A stretch of 32,856 bases of DNA from Caldithrix sp. (GTDB lineage: Bacteria > Calditrichota > Calditrichia > Calditrichales > Calditrichaceae): contig DYOS01000029.1 of assembly GCA_020720405.1 (NCBI GenBank), positions 1 through 32,856 of the forward strand. The letters are read 5' to 3'. Positions 1-8,828 of the stretch are shown here, piece after piece (position 1 is the stretch's first letter; the number at the start of each line of letters is the position of its first letter). Below the pieces are notes generated by a model. It was not told the origin of the DNA, searched no databases, and saw only the letters and a list, made by a program, of their open reading frames with translations. The position numbers and the translations under genes are program-made.

Positions 1-338
1 GGTCAGTAAAATGGACACGATTTCCCCTCTGATTTGCCGCTGAGATTGTCGGGAAAATAGGCCAAAACTTGATTAAGTGAAAAAAGATGATGAAAGAGGA
101 TCAGGAATTGAGAATTGAAGAGTCTCCTAACAATGCCACCCTGATCCCGCAAGGCAGGCTGTTGCAGAAGTTCTTGTAACAGTCATGCTGAGCAGAGCGA
201 AGCATCCCCTCGGGATGACAAGTTTTCGGTCTCGCCTCATGCGGAGTGAGAAATCTATAAAAAAAATCCGCCACCGGATGACACGGATTTTCAGTCTATT
301 CTCTGTTCCGTGTCCACTTTTTCCCGGAGCGGTTCTGG
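1..338. other. Intergenic region at left edge, no gene seen
   Basis: I find no convincing coding sequence here. The one longer open frame (185-385) runs over a repeat and into the 3' end of the sulfotransferase on the other strand, and has no recognisable protein features. The stretch holds one copy of the dispersed inverted-repeat family (152-258). Confidence 0.6.
152..258. repeat. Dispersed intergenic repeat, copy A
   Basis: The left end (152-169, aggcaggctgtt-g-cagaa) matches the left end of the element at 9316-9333 with one difference. It is followed by a GTCATGCTGAGC start (182 onward), a GGGATGAC segment (212-219) and an end in AAATCTAT (251-258). These are the same building blocks as the copy at 9325-9497, but rearranged or internally deleted: the outer arm pair ctgttgcagaa / ttcttgtaacag is brought together at 159-181. 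A non-autonomous palindromic intergenic element is the best description; no transposase is visible nearby. Confidence 0.6.
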
Positions 339-1364
339 TCAGGCCGTTGTCCGGCTGGCCGGACGGGATTTTTGCAATGGTGTGAACAGAGATTTAATAC
401 GCAGGGATGCCCGGTACCAGCTATCCTGCCAGTAGCGGCTCATCAGTATTTTTTTCATTTCATTGTCCGCTTCCCAGAATACTTTCTCAAAAGGTGTTGG
501 CGGACGGAGTTCATCAAACTGGGTGGAGTACCCAAACTGGCGCAACTGGTCACCGGCCATTTTTTCAAAACGGCGCTGCTGACCTTTGCTCATTTTAGAT
601 TTCCACTTGTTGAAATTGCCGGCTTTAAGATCATATGGCAGATGAGCAGCAATAAAATCAATCAATTGGTTGCCGGCATCATCGATACCAAAAAAGTTGA
701 CCAGGCTGGCAAAAACATCAACCGGGTTGCTCAGTAAATCTTCATAGCGGATGGTCAGGTGCTGACCGGGCTTTAAACGGGTAAAAAAGGCTTCGACCAA
801 AGCTGTTTTTTTCTGCCAGTCTTCCGCAGCCTTAAAACTATTTTTTGCACCAAAGGGCGTCTCAAATTCGGATAAAGCCACATCGCGGCCGTCCCGGATA
901 ATATGCAGAAACTGGGCATCCGGATAGAGTTCATGCAGCACCGGCAGATGATATATATATTCGGGTGTTTTGTCTCCCCAGCGCTCCATGCCATGATATT
1001 CTGCAAACTGCCCGAACACAGTACTCAGGACATCCGCATAATTTTTTCCTGTATAATTTGCAATAGCTGCCCCGGGATTGAAATCAAAATCAAAACGCTT
1101 TTTTATCCGCTTAAAATACCGTTCAGCGGCGATATCTTTTATCAGCCGGGCAGCATTGGCTTTGTCAGACAGGTCGCCGTAATGCTTCAGATTCTGATAA
1201 AAACGAATGATGAATTGACTTTCGGTACCAAAATTTATTTTCAGATATTTCCGGATCAGTTTGATCAGAACGCTGGTGCCGGACCGTCCATGGCCGATCA
1301 CAAAAACAGGTGTCAGGCGGGCATGCCTGACCTGCAAATCAGGTAAAATTTCCTGCTCGATCAT
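339..1364 (-). CDS. Sulfotransferase family protein
   Basis: Predicted PAPS-dependent sulfotransferase, transferring a sulfuryl group to an unidentified acceptor, probably a glycan or lipid. The 5'-phosphosulfate loop is seen at residues 24-31 (GHGRSGTS) and the 3'-phosphate motif around residues 155-165 (IIRDGRDVALSEF), the classic Sulfotransfer_1/3 pair. Length about 341 residues is normal for the family. An upstream in-frame ATG at 1374-1376 exists, but the bases between it and the second ATG form the Shine-Dalgarno GGAGGA, correctly spaced for the ATG at 1362-1364, so I chose the latter. It is cytoplasmic, with no signal peptide. The next gene in the same direction upstream is a polysaccharide-deacetylase-like protein, which fits a role in surface-glycan decoration. 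The acceptor cannot be told from sequence. Confidence 0.88.
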   Translation of the reverse strand: MIEQEILPDLQVRHARLTPVFVIGHGRSGTSVLIKLIRKYLKINFGTESQFIIRFYQNLKHYGDLSDKANAARLIKDIAAERYFKRIKKRFDFDFNPGAAIANYTGKNYADVLSTVFGQFAEYHGMERWGDKTPEYIYHLPVLHELYPDAQFLHIIRDGRDVALSEFETPFGAKNSFKAAEDWQKKTALVEAFFTRLKPGQHLTIRYEDLLSNPVDVFASLVNFFGIDDAGNQLIDFIAAHLPYDLKAGNFNKWKSKMSKGQQRRFEKMAGDQLRQFGYSTQFDELRPPTPFEKVFWEADNEMKKILMSRYWQDSWYRASLRIKSLFTPLQKSRPASRTTA

Positions 1365-1475
1365 AATTTCCTCCATTGAATTGGCGGATGATCCCCAGAA
1401 CAGGTTAGAAATTGATTAACTTTAGGTTAGATAAAAATTAATAAAGGGATAAAGTGCGCCCGGCCACAAGCCGCA

Positions 1476-2432
1476 TCACTGCTTTGGATACATGGCCTGC
1501 AGCGCTAAATAATTGATACTGTGGTGTTCATTCATATAGGAAAAATATTTATCCAGCCGGTCGAGGTAGCGCTGCACGTCCTCGTTGGTTTTATTGTATT
1601 TCGAACCCATCGGCATCAGTTCGTTGGAATGAAACATCATATTCAGCACCGTGGCCCCGTTGCGGATTTGCTGTTCGCTCAGTTCGATCATCTGGCGCAG
1701 GTTGGCATAACTTGGCCGCAGCCAGAACAGGTCTAAACCAAAAGCTTTTTTCAGCAGGCGGCGCGCCCCGATATTGGGCAAAGATGTGTAGCGGGCCGCC
1801 AGCCACTTCGCTATCGGCCGGTTAAAACCGACCGTCAGCGGCACCTCGTACAATTTCGATTTTCCGGCTTGTCTGACATTTTTTTCATCCAGAAAATAGG
1901 GTTCAATCGATGGCAGATAGCCGAAGCCCGGCTCAAATTTCATTTTTGCCTGGCGGAAAGGAACGACACTTGTATCCACCGTGTAGCCCAATTCGAGCAA
2001 AACCGGTACGGTGGATTCGTCAAAGCCATAGCGTCCGGCGCGGTACGTTTTTGGTTGCTCACCTGTCGATTGGGCAATGGCTTCAGTCAGCATTTTCATC
2101 TTTTTGTACTGCAATTCGGGTGGCAGATTGTGGGTGAAAGAGTTGGCAACGGTCCGTTCTTCCTCGTAAGGCGGATTGACCCAGGGGTGAAGGTGGGTGC
2201 CGATTTCCGCATTCTGCCCGCGGCGGAAACCATTCAAAATCTGCATGGCGGCCTCATTGACCGCCACCGGGTAATCGATTAAGTAAGTGGCAACCACGCC
2301 ATGTTTGTTAAACACCTCCTGCAAAGCCGGCAGGTATTTGATATTTTCAACCGTGTACTGACTGTGGTCTTCGTAGGCGCTGCCCCATTCGCGTTCTTCT
2401 TCGGTGTCGATGGTAACTAAAAAACGAATCAT
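1476..2432 (-). CDS. Polysaccharide deacetylase-like (WalW-type) protein
   Basis: The N-terminus MIRFLVTIDTEEE and the later segment EIGTHLHPWVNPP correspond to the Asp-containing motif 1 and His-containing motif 2 of NodB/carbohydrate esterase 4 domains, in the divergent form seen in WalW-like proteins of polysaccharide loci. A TYRAGRYGFD segment fits motif 3. These residues would bind a divalent metal for N- or O-deacetylation of a glycan; the substrate is unknown. Length is about 318 residues, with no signal peptide. The open frame extends 15 codons further upstream to 2477, but AAGGA lies 8 bases before the ATG at 2430-2432 and the domain starts there, so I use that start. It sits 111 bases upstream of the sulfotransferase on the same strand and is possibly co-transcribed. 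Confidence 0.8.
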   Translation of the reverse strand: MIRFLVTIDTEEEREWGSAYEDHSQYTVENIKYLPALQEVFNKHGVVATYLIDYPVAVNEAAMQILNGFRRGQNAEIGTHLHPWVNPPYEEERTVANSFTHNLPPELQYKKMKMLTEAIAQSTGEQPKTYRAGRYGFDESTVPVLLELGYTVDTSVVPFRQAKMKFEPGFGYLPSIEPYFLDEKNVRQAGKSKLYEVPLTVGFNRPIAKWLAARYTSLPNIGARRLLKKAFGLDLFWLRPSYANLRQMIELSEQQIRNGATVLNMMFHSNELMPMGSKYNKTNEDVQRYLDRLDKYFSYMNEHHSINYLALQAMYPKQ

Positions 2433-2881
2433 TTTTCTATCCTTGTTCTGTTCTCTGGTTAAAATCGTCTCAACCACCGGCAGCTTGAAGATATTTCAAA
2501 AAAGATTCTGCACAGATAGTTATGACCGATTGCGCCCAAAATAAAATTTTGAATCCCTGACTCAGGTGAGTGAATGGATAGCTGCTTTACCGGATCAATT
2601 TTAGCGCTGATGGTGAGTTATAATTTCCGATTGGTAAGCAACGCCTCAAAATGGGGATCGTAATCCCCAAATTCAATTAAATTTGGTGATCATATTCCCC
2701 AAATTAACAGATACCGGATTTATCTGATTTTATGCGGATTACAAAATTGGGGTAGCACCGGAATAAACCAGATCATTCACATAAAGCACAGCAAAAGCCG
2801 CATAAAAATTCCATCCGTTTTGTGATATGCAGTTTTATTCAGAATGAATAACTAGTTCATCAACATCTTTCGATACTCATC
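2433..2881. other. Intergenic region with palindromic motifs, no gene seen
   Basis: About 450 bases between two minus-strand genes, AT-rich in part. No open frame with recognisable protein character was found. It should contain the promoter of the deacetylase gene (reading leftward) and the end of the transcript of the outer-membrane barrel gene. I could not identify a hairpin plus T-tract. The region contains the palindrome cluster at 2653-2705. Confidence 0.5.
2653..2705. repeat. Cluster of CCAAATT / GGGGAT palindromes
   Basis: GGGGAT-CGTA-ATCCCC (2653-2668) is a perfect inverted repeat. CCAAATT (2667-2673) pairs with AATTTGG (2680-2686), and CCAAATT recurs at 2699-2705, 32 bases after the first. 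The two units GATCGTAATCCCCAAATT and GATCATATTCCCCAAATT are near-direct repeats. A related AAATTGGGG lies at 2744-2752. It could be an operator array or a degenerate repeat; no bound protein can be named. Confidence 0.5.
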
Positions 2882-5800
2882 TTAAAAAAAGGCGCGCAGT
2901 TCGGCTTGTCCGCTGTGAATGATTTTCTCAAATCCGGCCTCATCGCGTCCGGAATACTGCAAACTGAAGACTATATTTTTGGCCACCGTGTATTCACTGT
3001 GCAATTGCCAGGTTTTGGAAAGACCGGCCCGTTTACCCTGTGCCATTTCAAAAGGCACAACCAGGTTTAAGGGATTTTTGGTTATGCTGACTTTCTGCAG
3101 ATTGTATTCAGCGCTAAAACGACCTTTGGCAGGCCAGGCATAATTCAGCCGCAGGCGGGCCAGCAGGTACCATAAATCCAGGGGATAGGTGCTGACAGCA
3201 TTTGATTCCAGTCCGGCGGTGTTTTCGAGGCCGAACTCCCAGCGCTTGATTGGCCGCCAGGAAGTACGCTGTTTACCATACCAGCCGCTGATATTCCGGT
3301 TCCGGGAAACGGCTGCGGCGCTGATCCGGCGCAGATTTTTATTGCTGATTTCATTCTGGGTCTGGATTTCACTGCTTATCCGCCAGTCGGCCTGAACACT
3401 GCGTTCGATGTTCAGCCGGTCTTCATTTTCACCGGCATCCAGATATTGGTTGAACAAATCATCGCGGTAGCGGTAGCGCAACCGCCATGAAAGCGCACGG
3501 TTTTGGCGGTTGATAAAAATATCCTGGTTATAAATAATACTGCCCCGGATAGTCTGATCGCCCTGGAATTTATTCAGATTCAACAGGTAAATGGAGGCCA
3601 GTTTTTTCTCGCCGGTTTCTTCATCAAAGCGCAGATAGGTTTCGCCGCTGAGCAAACTCAGCCATTTTCCCGCTGCATTAGTTTTACCGGCGGCCTGTTT
3701 TGAAAAATCAAAGAGTAAGCGCCAGGAAGTTTCCAGTTTGGTAACCGGTTTAAACTGCCCGGAGGGTAAAATAAAGAGAACAAAATTTCCGTCCGGGTCG
3801 GGTACATATTCAGAGAGCTGCTCATCGTAGCGGTACAGACCGCGGCCCTGCCCCACTTCGAGATAAATTTTTTCTTTCAGGGCAGTCTGTTCGGTGGAAA
3901 TACGGTATTGCCAGCCCAGGCTCAGGCTGCGGCTGGTATTGCGGCGGTTCAGATTGACTTCGGCCAGATTGGTTGAACGGTCCTGCCAGGTGGTGTCCTG
4001 CAGGGTCACATCGCTGTACAGTGCTTTTAGCGAGTCAACCTGAACGGCTTCAAAGCGCCGGGTATAGTCTTTTTCCCGGAAAACCAGGCGCAAATTTCCG
4101 CTGGTCAGTTCCAGATTTTTCAGTTCGAGCCTTGTTTCGGCGGTCTGCGACCAGGCCTGGCCGACCAATTTACCATTGGCTGCCACATCGTACAGGTAAT
4201 CCTGTCTCTGACCGTAATCCAGAAAACCATCGACATGGCGCCGGTTGAGCAGCCCGAGGCGTAAACCATATTCATCATAAACAAAGCCGGAAATCTGCCG
4301 GGACACATTGCGCCGGTCCTCGCGCTGATAACGTAATTCGGGACTGAACCAGCCCAGGGGATGACCAACTCCGGCCTGGTAGCGCTGCCACAAATTCCGG
4401 GAAGACAAGGTGGTGATTCTGCTTTCGATGCGCTCGGTTAAAGCCCGGCCGCTCCAGCCGTCACGGTTTTCAAGGTAAAGGCTAAGGCCCTGGCGGGAAG
4501 AATTGAGCGTGCTCTTTTTCAACTGACCGATATTTGCTTTAAGGCGGAGATTTTTACGCGGCAGATATTGCAGATTACCCTGCAGACTTTGTTCCTGGCT
4601 ACTCTGGGCCTGGCTGTTCAGAATGTTCCAGAAGGAATTATAATCGGCCCGGTTCAACCGGCTGGCACTGGTAAAATGTTCATCAATCTGCCGGCCTTCC
4701 ACCTGCCACGATAAGGAACCCAGAGCTAAACCAGCCAGACCAATTTCCCGTTCAGCCTGGGCGGCTTCAATGCTCCAGGCCAGCCCAATATTATCTCCGT
4801 CATTCAAAGCAGACAAAACGTTCCGGTCCTGGCGTGAGAGCGCAGTTTCAGCCCGCACAGTAAGACCGGAAGCCGCTGTCCACTCCAGGTCAATATCGGT
4901 TAACTCCAGACTGGAGGGTAAAGGCAGCAGAACCAGGGGCAGGTAACTTCCGGCACCTGGGCCGGCAAAACGGTACACCCCGAGCCGGTCGCGGACATAA
5001 TCGCCCAAACCGTTGCCGACATAGCTGAAGCGGACCTGATAGTCGCCCTGTCCGGCGCCGCGGTAACGGTAAATGCGCAGAGCCTGCCCGGCGATAACCG
5101 TATCGATGGCGCTGTAGCTGCCGGCGGAATCACTGACTGCGGTTACCCCGCTGCGCACGGCGGAAAGGGGATCATCACCGGCAGCACGGATAATTTCTTT
5201 GTCTTCGGCTGAAAGATTTGTCCCGCTTTCGAATAACTGACCCGGATCATCTTTTTCCAGAAAATAACGGGCGCCGATCTTCCAGGATGGGCCAATCTGA
5301 TTGCGGGTTATGGCACTGTAAACATTGCGGTTGAACTGCTGGTCGGACGGGAAGTACTCAAAATCGGCCTCGAGGCGCGAGGCGCTGGTGATCAGCCGGT
5401 TATTGGTAAATGTGATCTGGCCGTTGCCGTATTCGATAATATAATCGTTGCTTTCGCCGCGCTGCATTTCCTGCCCGTCAATCCATATTCGTTCGGTTCC
5501 GGCCAGAACCACAATGTCGGTCCGCCCGTTTTCGCCGGTTAACTGGTAGGGGCCCTGCCGCCCTTCCTGACCGATCAGCAAAATGTGATTGAAATAGCCG
5601 CGGGTGGTTCCGGCGGTTACCCCGGCCTGCTGTTTGCGGTAATCACCGGATAATGTTAAACCCTGCAATTTGCGCGACAGACGGGCAAAGCGGGTGTCAT
5701 CGTAAAAAAGGTTAAAATCGCCGACGGTACCCGATAGGTATGGGCTTTTAAAGTGCACAAAGACTTTATCCACTTCATTCAGGCTCTGGGTATTGCCTTC

Positions 5801-6382
5801 AGGTTGGATCGGGGTAGCCTCATCGGTCAGGGCGGCGACAATTTCCACCTGTTCAGTCAGCTGTCCGGCAATTTCCAGATTCAGCCCGGAGTTTAGAGTG
5901 AGATCCTGGTTGGAACCAATGCGCACACCGCGCATCAGGCTGCCGCTGGTATTAAGTCCGGGCGGCATTTCGGCAAAAGGATTATGAAGTTGGCGGGCCG
6001 GCTGGACGGAAAGGATTTTGCTCAGGGAATCGCCGGCAGGAATGCTGCTCCGGCTTGTATCAAACAGAGCCAGGCGGCGGGGCAGATTAAAGGGCTGCCG
6101 CTTGTAGCGGATATGCAGCGTATCGCCGGGCTGAAGCGGAACATAAAATTCAATACGCTGCTCATTGACCAGGCTAAAATCTGTGATGGTCAGCGGAATG
6201 CCGTTTTTTTTGATATCCAGTGTCTGCGGCTTCAGGTAATGATGGGCCGGAAACACCCAGAAAGTTGCTTTACTTCGGGCCACCATCGCCGAATCAACCT
6301 GCCAGGGATCCGCTGGGATAAGGGTTTGAGACTGTGCCGGGCGGAGAAAAAGAAGCAGAATAAAGGGCAGGTATCGTTTCAT
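2882..6382 (-). CDS. Large outer-membrane beta-barrel protein
   Basis: 1166 residues with a clear Sec signal peptide (MKRYLPFILLLFLRPAQSQ) and a terminal Phe (ELRAFF), as expected for BAM-inserted barrels. Most of residues 500-1166 are alternating-hydrophobicity strands rich in Tyr, Trp, Arg and Leu. Residues about 145-250 contain a conserved-looking block (RGVRIGSNQDLTLNSGL, then AALTDEATPIQPEGNTQ, then DKVFVHFKSP and GTVGDFNL), and around 310-330 there is an IIEYGNGQITFTNNRLI segment like the usher/surface-protein DYTIDYxxGEITF pattern. I recall such blocks in uncharacterised FCB-group proteins. Its start codon overlaps the stop of the upstream NHL-repeat gene (TAATG), so the two are translationally coupled. 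Transport, secretion or assembly roles are all possible; I do not assign one. Confidence 0.85.
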   Translation of the reverse strand: MKRYLPFILLLFLRPAQSQTLIPADPWQVDSAMVARSKATFWVFPAHHYLKPQTLDIKKNGIPLTITDFSLVNEQRIEFYVPLQPGDTLHIRYKRQPFNLPRRLALFDTSRSSIPAGDSLSKILSVQPARQLHNPFAEMPPGLNTSGSLMRGVRIGSNQDLTLNSGLNLEIAGQLTEQVEIVAALTDEATPIQPEGNTQSLNEVDKVFVHFKSPYLSGTVGDFNLFYDDTRFARLSRKLQGLTLSGDYRKQQAGVTAGTTRGYFNHILLIGQEGRQGPYQLTGENGRTDIVVLAGTERIWIDGQEMQRGESNDYIIEYGNGQITFTNNRLITSASRLEADFEYFPSDQQFNRNVYSAITRNQIGPSWKIGARYFLEKDDPGQLFESGTNLSAEDKEIIRAAGDDPLSAVRSGVTAVSDSAGSYSAIDTVIAGQALRIYRYRGAGQGDYQVRFSYVGNGLGDYVRDRLGVYRFAGPGAGSYLPLVLLPLPSSLELTDIDLEWTAASGLTVRAETALSRQDRNVLSALNDGDNIGLAWSIEAAQAEREIGLAGLALGSLSWQVEGRQIDEHFTSASRLNRADYNSFWNILNSQAQSSQEQSLQGNLQYLPRKNLRLKANIGQLKKSTLNSSRQGLSLYLENRDGWSGRALTERIESRITTLSSRNLWQRYQAGVGHPLGWFSPELRYQREDRRNVSRQISGFVYDEYGLRLGLLNRRHVDGFLDYGQRQDYLYDVAANGKLVGQAWSQTAETRLELKNLELTSGNLRLVFREKDYTRRFEAVQVDSLKALYSDVTLQDTTWQDRSTNLAEVNLNRRNTSRSLSLGWQYRISTEQTALKEKIYLEVGQGRGLYRYDEQLSEYVPDPDGNFVLFILPSGQFKPVTKLETSWRLLFDFSKQAAGKTNAAGKWLSLLSGETYLRFDEETGEKKLASIYLLNLNKFQGDQTIRGSIIYNQDIFINRQNRALSWRLRYRYRDDLFNQYLDAGENEDRLNIERSVQADWRISSEIQTQNEISNKNLRRISAAAVSRNRNISGWYGKQRTSWRPIKRWEFGLENTAGLESNAVSTYPLDLWYLLARLRLNYAWPAKGRFSAEYNLQKVSITKNPLNLVVPFEMAQGKRAGLSKTWQLHSEYTVAKNIVFSLQYSGRDEAGFEKIIHSGQAELRAFF

Positions 6383-7290
6383 TACCTGTGCTTCTCAGGT
6401 GCAGCAGTCAGAATCAGGGCATCTTCATCGAGAATCAAGACCCGGAAAGGCAACCTGTCATCTTTGAACAGGGCAATATCACGCGGTTGTCTGAGCGGCT
6501 GACCCGATTGCCAGGTAACCGGCTCGGTCACCCGGCGCCGCAGATCATAATAAAAAAGCAGACCAGCCTGACTGTCGGTTATCCATAAACCGGCTTCATC
6601 GGCGGCCAGACCGCAGGGCTGCTGCATCAACGGGTGGGTCAGTTCTTCAAGATAGCTGCCGAATGAATCAAAAAGGAGAATGGCTGAACGACCCGGATCG
6701 CTGACCGCAATACGATTATTGGCAAGAAGCTCGAGTTGACAAGGGTTAGTTAAACTGGCCAAACCGGATTCATAGCCGCCGAAAACCAGTTCAGGCGAAC
6801 CTTCGCGATTGAATTTGATGATCCGGTTGGCCGACTGTTCGAGAATATACAGGTTATTCTGAGAATCGATGAGCAGGCTGCGTACCTCGGCAAACTGGAA
6901 TTCAGGCCGGGCCCCGGGGTTGGAAACCAGTTCGGAAATAAAATTAAACTGGCGGTCATAGCGCAGAATACGCTGATTATTATAGTCGGCTACAAAAATG
7001 TTTATCGCTGAACCGGCCCGGATATCCGCCGGGCGGTCAAATTGTTCGTAACCAAAGCCGAAACCTCCAACCACTCTTTGCAAATTGAGTTGCGCATCGA
7101 GCAATAAGATGCGGTGGTGACCGCTGTCGACAATGAAAATAGTACCGTCGGCTCCAATATCGATGGCCTGGGGTTGGAGCAGGGTTAGGTTTTGCGGGCC
7201 AAATGTATTGATGCGACCGGTCTCCTGAAGAAACGGCTGGGCGGATAAAAGGCAAAACGAACTGAAAATAAGCAGGGAAATACAGCGCAT
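6382..7290 (-). CDS. Secreted NHL-repeat beta-propeller protein
   Basis: 302 residues: a signal peptide (MRCISLLIFSSFCLLSAQ) followed by successive NHL/six-bladed propeller repeats. Examples are AIDIGADGTIFIVDSGHHRILLL (in part), IFVADYNNQRILRYD, LYILEQSANRIIKFNREG, RIAVSDPGRSAILLFDSFG and GLWITDSQAGLLFYYD. These repeats form protein- or ligand-binding propellers and have no catalytic signature here. No lipobox is evident, so it is probably periplasmic or exported. Its stop codon overlaps the start of the 1166-residue barrel gene by one base, so the two products are likely made together and may act as a periplasmic/outer-membrane pair. The start is fixed by the signal peptide; no Shine-Dalgarno is visible, and a promoter-like sequence lies unusually close (7296-7324). 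Confidence 0.88.
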   Translation of the reverse strand: MRCISLLIFSSFCLLSAQPFLQETGRINTFGPQNLTLLQPQAIDIGADGTIFIVDSGHHRILLLDAQLNLQRVVGGFGFGYEQFDRPADIRAGSAINIFVADYNNQRILRYDRQFNFISELVSNPGARPEFQFAEVRSLLIDSQNNLYILEQSANRIIKFNREGSPELVFGGYESGLASLTNPCQLELLANNRIAVSDPGRSAILLFDSFGSYLEELTHPLMQQPCGLAADEAGLWITDSQAGLLFYYDLRRRVTEPVTWQSGQPLRQPRDIALFKDDRLPFRVLILDEDALILTAAPEKHR

Positions 7291-7610
7291 GGCAAAATGT
7301 AGAGGCCGCTCCGCAGGTTTTCAAGCGGGTTGCTTTCAATCCGGGGTAAAGAAACGGAGTGGGAAAAGCGGAGAAAGAAGAGAGCAGCCTAAAAAAAATG
7401 AACAGCCGGGTAAAACAGTAGGCAGCATAAAGCAGTAAGGAAATCGGTGTGTTGCGGTGTCCATCGGTGGCTTATAAAAATTTAACAGAATAAACAGGAT
7501 GAAATAAAAAATTGTCATTGCTGAATGCAAAAGGACAGAACGATAGTGTCAGCCCGGATTTGCTTGTTTCAGGTTGGTTTGATAAAATTGCCAAAAAATC
7601 AAATCAACCT
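7291..7610. other. Divergent intergenic region
   Basis: 320 bases separating the minus-strand NHL gene from the plus-strand epimerase. An in-frame extension of the epimerase to a TTG at 7512 exists, but the added 33 residues show no domain and I leave them non-coding. A minus-strand promoter candidate is at 7296-7324. I see no clear promoter or terminator for the rightward gene. Confidence 0.5.
7296..7324 (-). promoter_or_regulatory. Candidate promoter of the NHL / outer-membrane barrel operon
   Basis: Read on the minus strand: TTGAAA (7324-7319), 17-base spacer, TACATT (7301-7296). Five of six and four of six bases match the sigma70 consensus. The TACATT ends only 5 bases before the ATG at 7290, so transcription from here would give a leaderless or nearly leaderless mRNA. 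Confidence 0.4.
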
Positions 7611-8594
7611 ATGAAAAAAGCATTAGTAACGGGCGCCAGCGGATTTATCGGCAGTTTTTTGGTTGAGCATCTACTGGCGGCCGGTTATCAGGTTAAAGTA
7701 ATAATCCGCACCTCGAGCAGTCTGGAATGGCTGGCTGACCTTGATGTGGAATGTTTATATGGCCGGCTCGATGACCGGCAGTTGCTCGAGCGGGCTGTGC
7801 GCGATGTGGATTACATCTTTCATTTGGCCGGTAAAACCAGAGCACAAACCGATCGTTCGTTTTATGAGATAAACTATAAGCTGACCAAAAACCTGCTGGA
7901 AATCGTCAGCAGATCAAATCCGGGTTTGAAGAAATTCACTTATCTCAGTTCATTTGCTGCGGCCGGACCCAGCCGGACCATCGATCCGGTTACCGAAGAG
8001 GATTCGCCGGCGCCGGTTTCTTCCTTTGGTAAAAGCAAGCTGGCCACCGAACGATTATTTTTTAACAATCCGCCTGTTTTTCCCTTTGTCATACTTCGTC
8101 CGGCGCTTGTTTTCGGGCCGCGTGACCGGGTCAGTCTGCAATTTTTCAGACTGCTGAATAAAAGCGTTATTCCGCAGATTAACGGAATGGATCATTATGT
8201 TAGTCTGATTTATGTCAAGGACCTGGTCAATGCCCTGCTGGCTGCTGCAGAATCAGAAGAAACGAATCAAAAAATCTATTTTGTCGCTGCACCCAAAGCC
8301 TATTCGGTCAGCGAATTATCAAGACTGACCCTTATACTGTTGGGGAAGAAAGGTTTTCGGCTCCACGTACCCCATAAGTTTCTGGCCGGGTATGCTAATT
8401 TTAAAAATGTACTTCACGGATTTTTCAAGGGGCAGGGCAATTTGAATTCGGATTTGGTTAATGAATTGAAATACTCTTTTTGGATCTGCTCTTCTGCTAA
8501 ATTTCAGGAAGAACTTCCTTTCTCTGAATTCCACTCCATGGAAGAATCCCTGCAGGAGACCATCGACTGGTATTCTGGTTATGGCTGGTTATAA
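7611..8594 (+). CDS. NAD(P)-dependent epimerase/reductase, extended SDR
   Basis: 327 residues from the ATG at 7611. The N-terminal Rossmann motif GASGFIG (residues 8-14) binds NAD(P), and HLAGKT (around 69-74) and TYLSSFAAAG are the usual SDR follow-on motifs. The family resembles dihydroflavonol-reductase/3beta-hydroxysteroid-dehydrogenase-like extended SDRs acting on sugar nucleotides, steroids or polyketide-like substrates. The catalytic YxxxK motif reads F139-G-K-S-K143 (codon ttt at 8025-8027), so the active-site tyrosine is missing while the lysine and upstream serines remain. An in-frame TTG at 7512 would add 33 unsupported residues; no strong Shine-Dalgarno marks either start. A small membrane protein follows 9 bases later. 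The substrate is unknown. Confidence 0.85.
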   Translation: MKKALVTGASGFIGSFLVEHLLAAGYQVKVIIRTSSSLEWLADLDVECLYGRLDDRQLLERAVRDVDYIFHLAGKTRAQTDRSFYEINYKLTKNLLEIVSRSNPGLKKFTYLSSFAAAGPSRTIDPVTEEDSPAPVSSFGKSKLATERLFFNNPPVFPFVILRPALVFGPRDRVSLQFFRLLNKSVIPQINGMDHYVSLIYVKDLVNALLAAAESEETNQKIYFVAAPKAYSVSELSRLTLILLGKKGFRLHVPHKFLAGYANFKNVLHGFFKGQGNLNSDLVNELKYSFWICSSAKFQEELPFSEFHSMEESLQETIDWYSGYGWL

Positions 8595-8603
8595 AATCCG
8601 GAT

Positions 8604-8828
8604 ATGAATAATTCGGCTCCGAATAACAATCCCTCACCACTCTGGCCCCGTATTAAACGATTTTACCACCAAAAGCCGTTTCTGGCCGCCCTGCTTTTAT
8701 TTCTTGGTCTGATTGGAATGGTCATTCCTGTAATTCCGGGAATCGTACTGGTGATCCTGGCTATCGGACTGTTCAAGAAAGGCTGGACACGGTACTGGCC
8801 GCGCAAACAGCGACCGGGTGACGGATGA
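8604..8828 (+). CDS. Small membrane protein
   Basis: 74 residues. A polar N-terminus is followed by one long hydrophobic stretch (about residues 26-60), best read as two closely spaced helices broken by the Pro/Gly segment IPVIPG, then a basic tail (FKKGW...WPRKQRP). The GxxGxxIPxIPGI pattern is reminiscent of the short PGPGW and DUF454-type inner-membrane families, but I do not assign it firmly. It starts 9 bases after the epimerase stop, so it is probably in the same transcript. The ribosome site is weak. Function is unknown. Confidence 0.65.
   Translation: MNNSAPNNNPSPLWPRIKRFYHQKPFLAALLLFLGLIGMVIPVIPGIVLVILAIGLFKKGWTRYWPRKQRPGDG

Noticed and set aside
7512-7610. TTG-started 33-residue N-terminal extension of the epimerase
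   Set aside because: The Rossmann fold begins directly at the ATG at 7611, and the extension has no domain or ribosome site.
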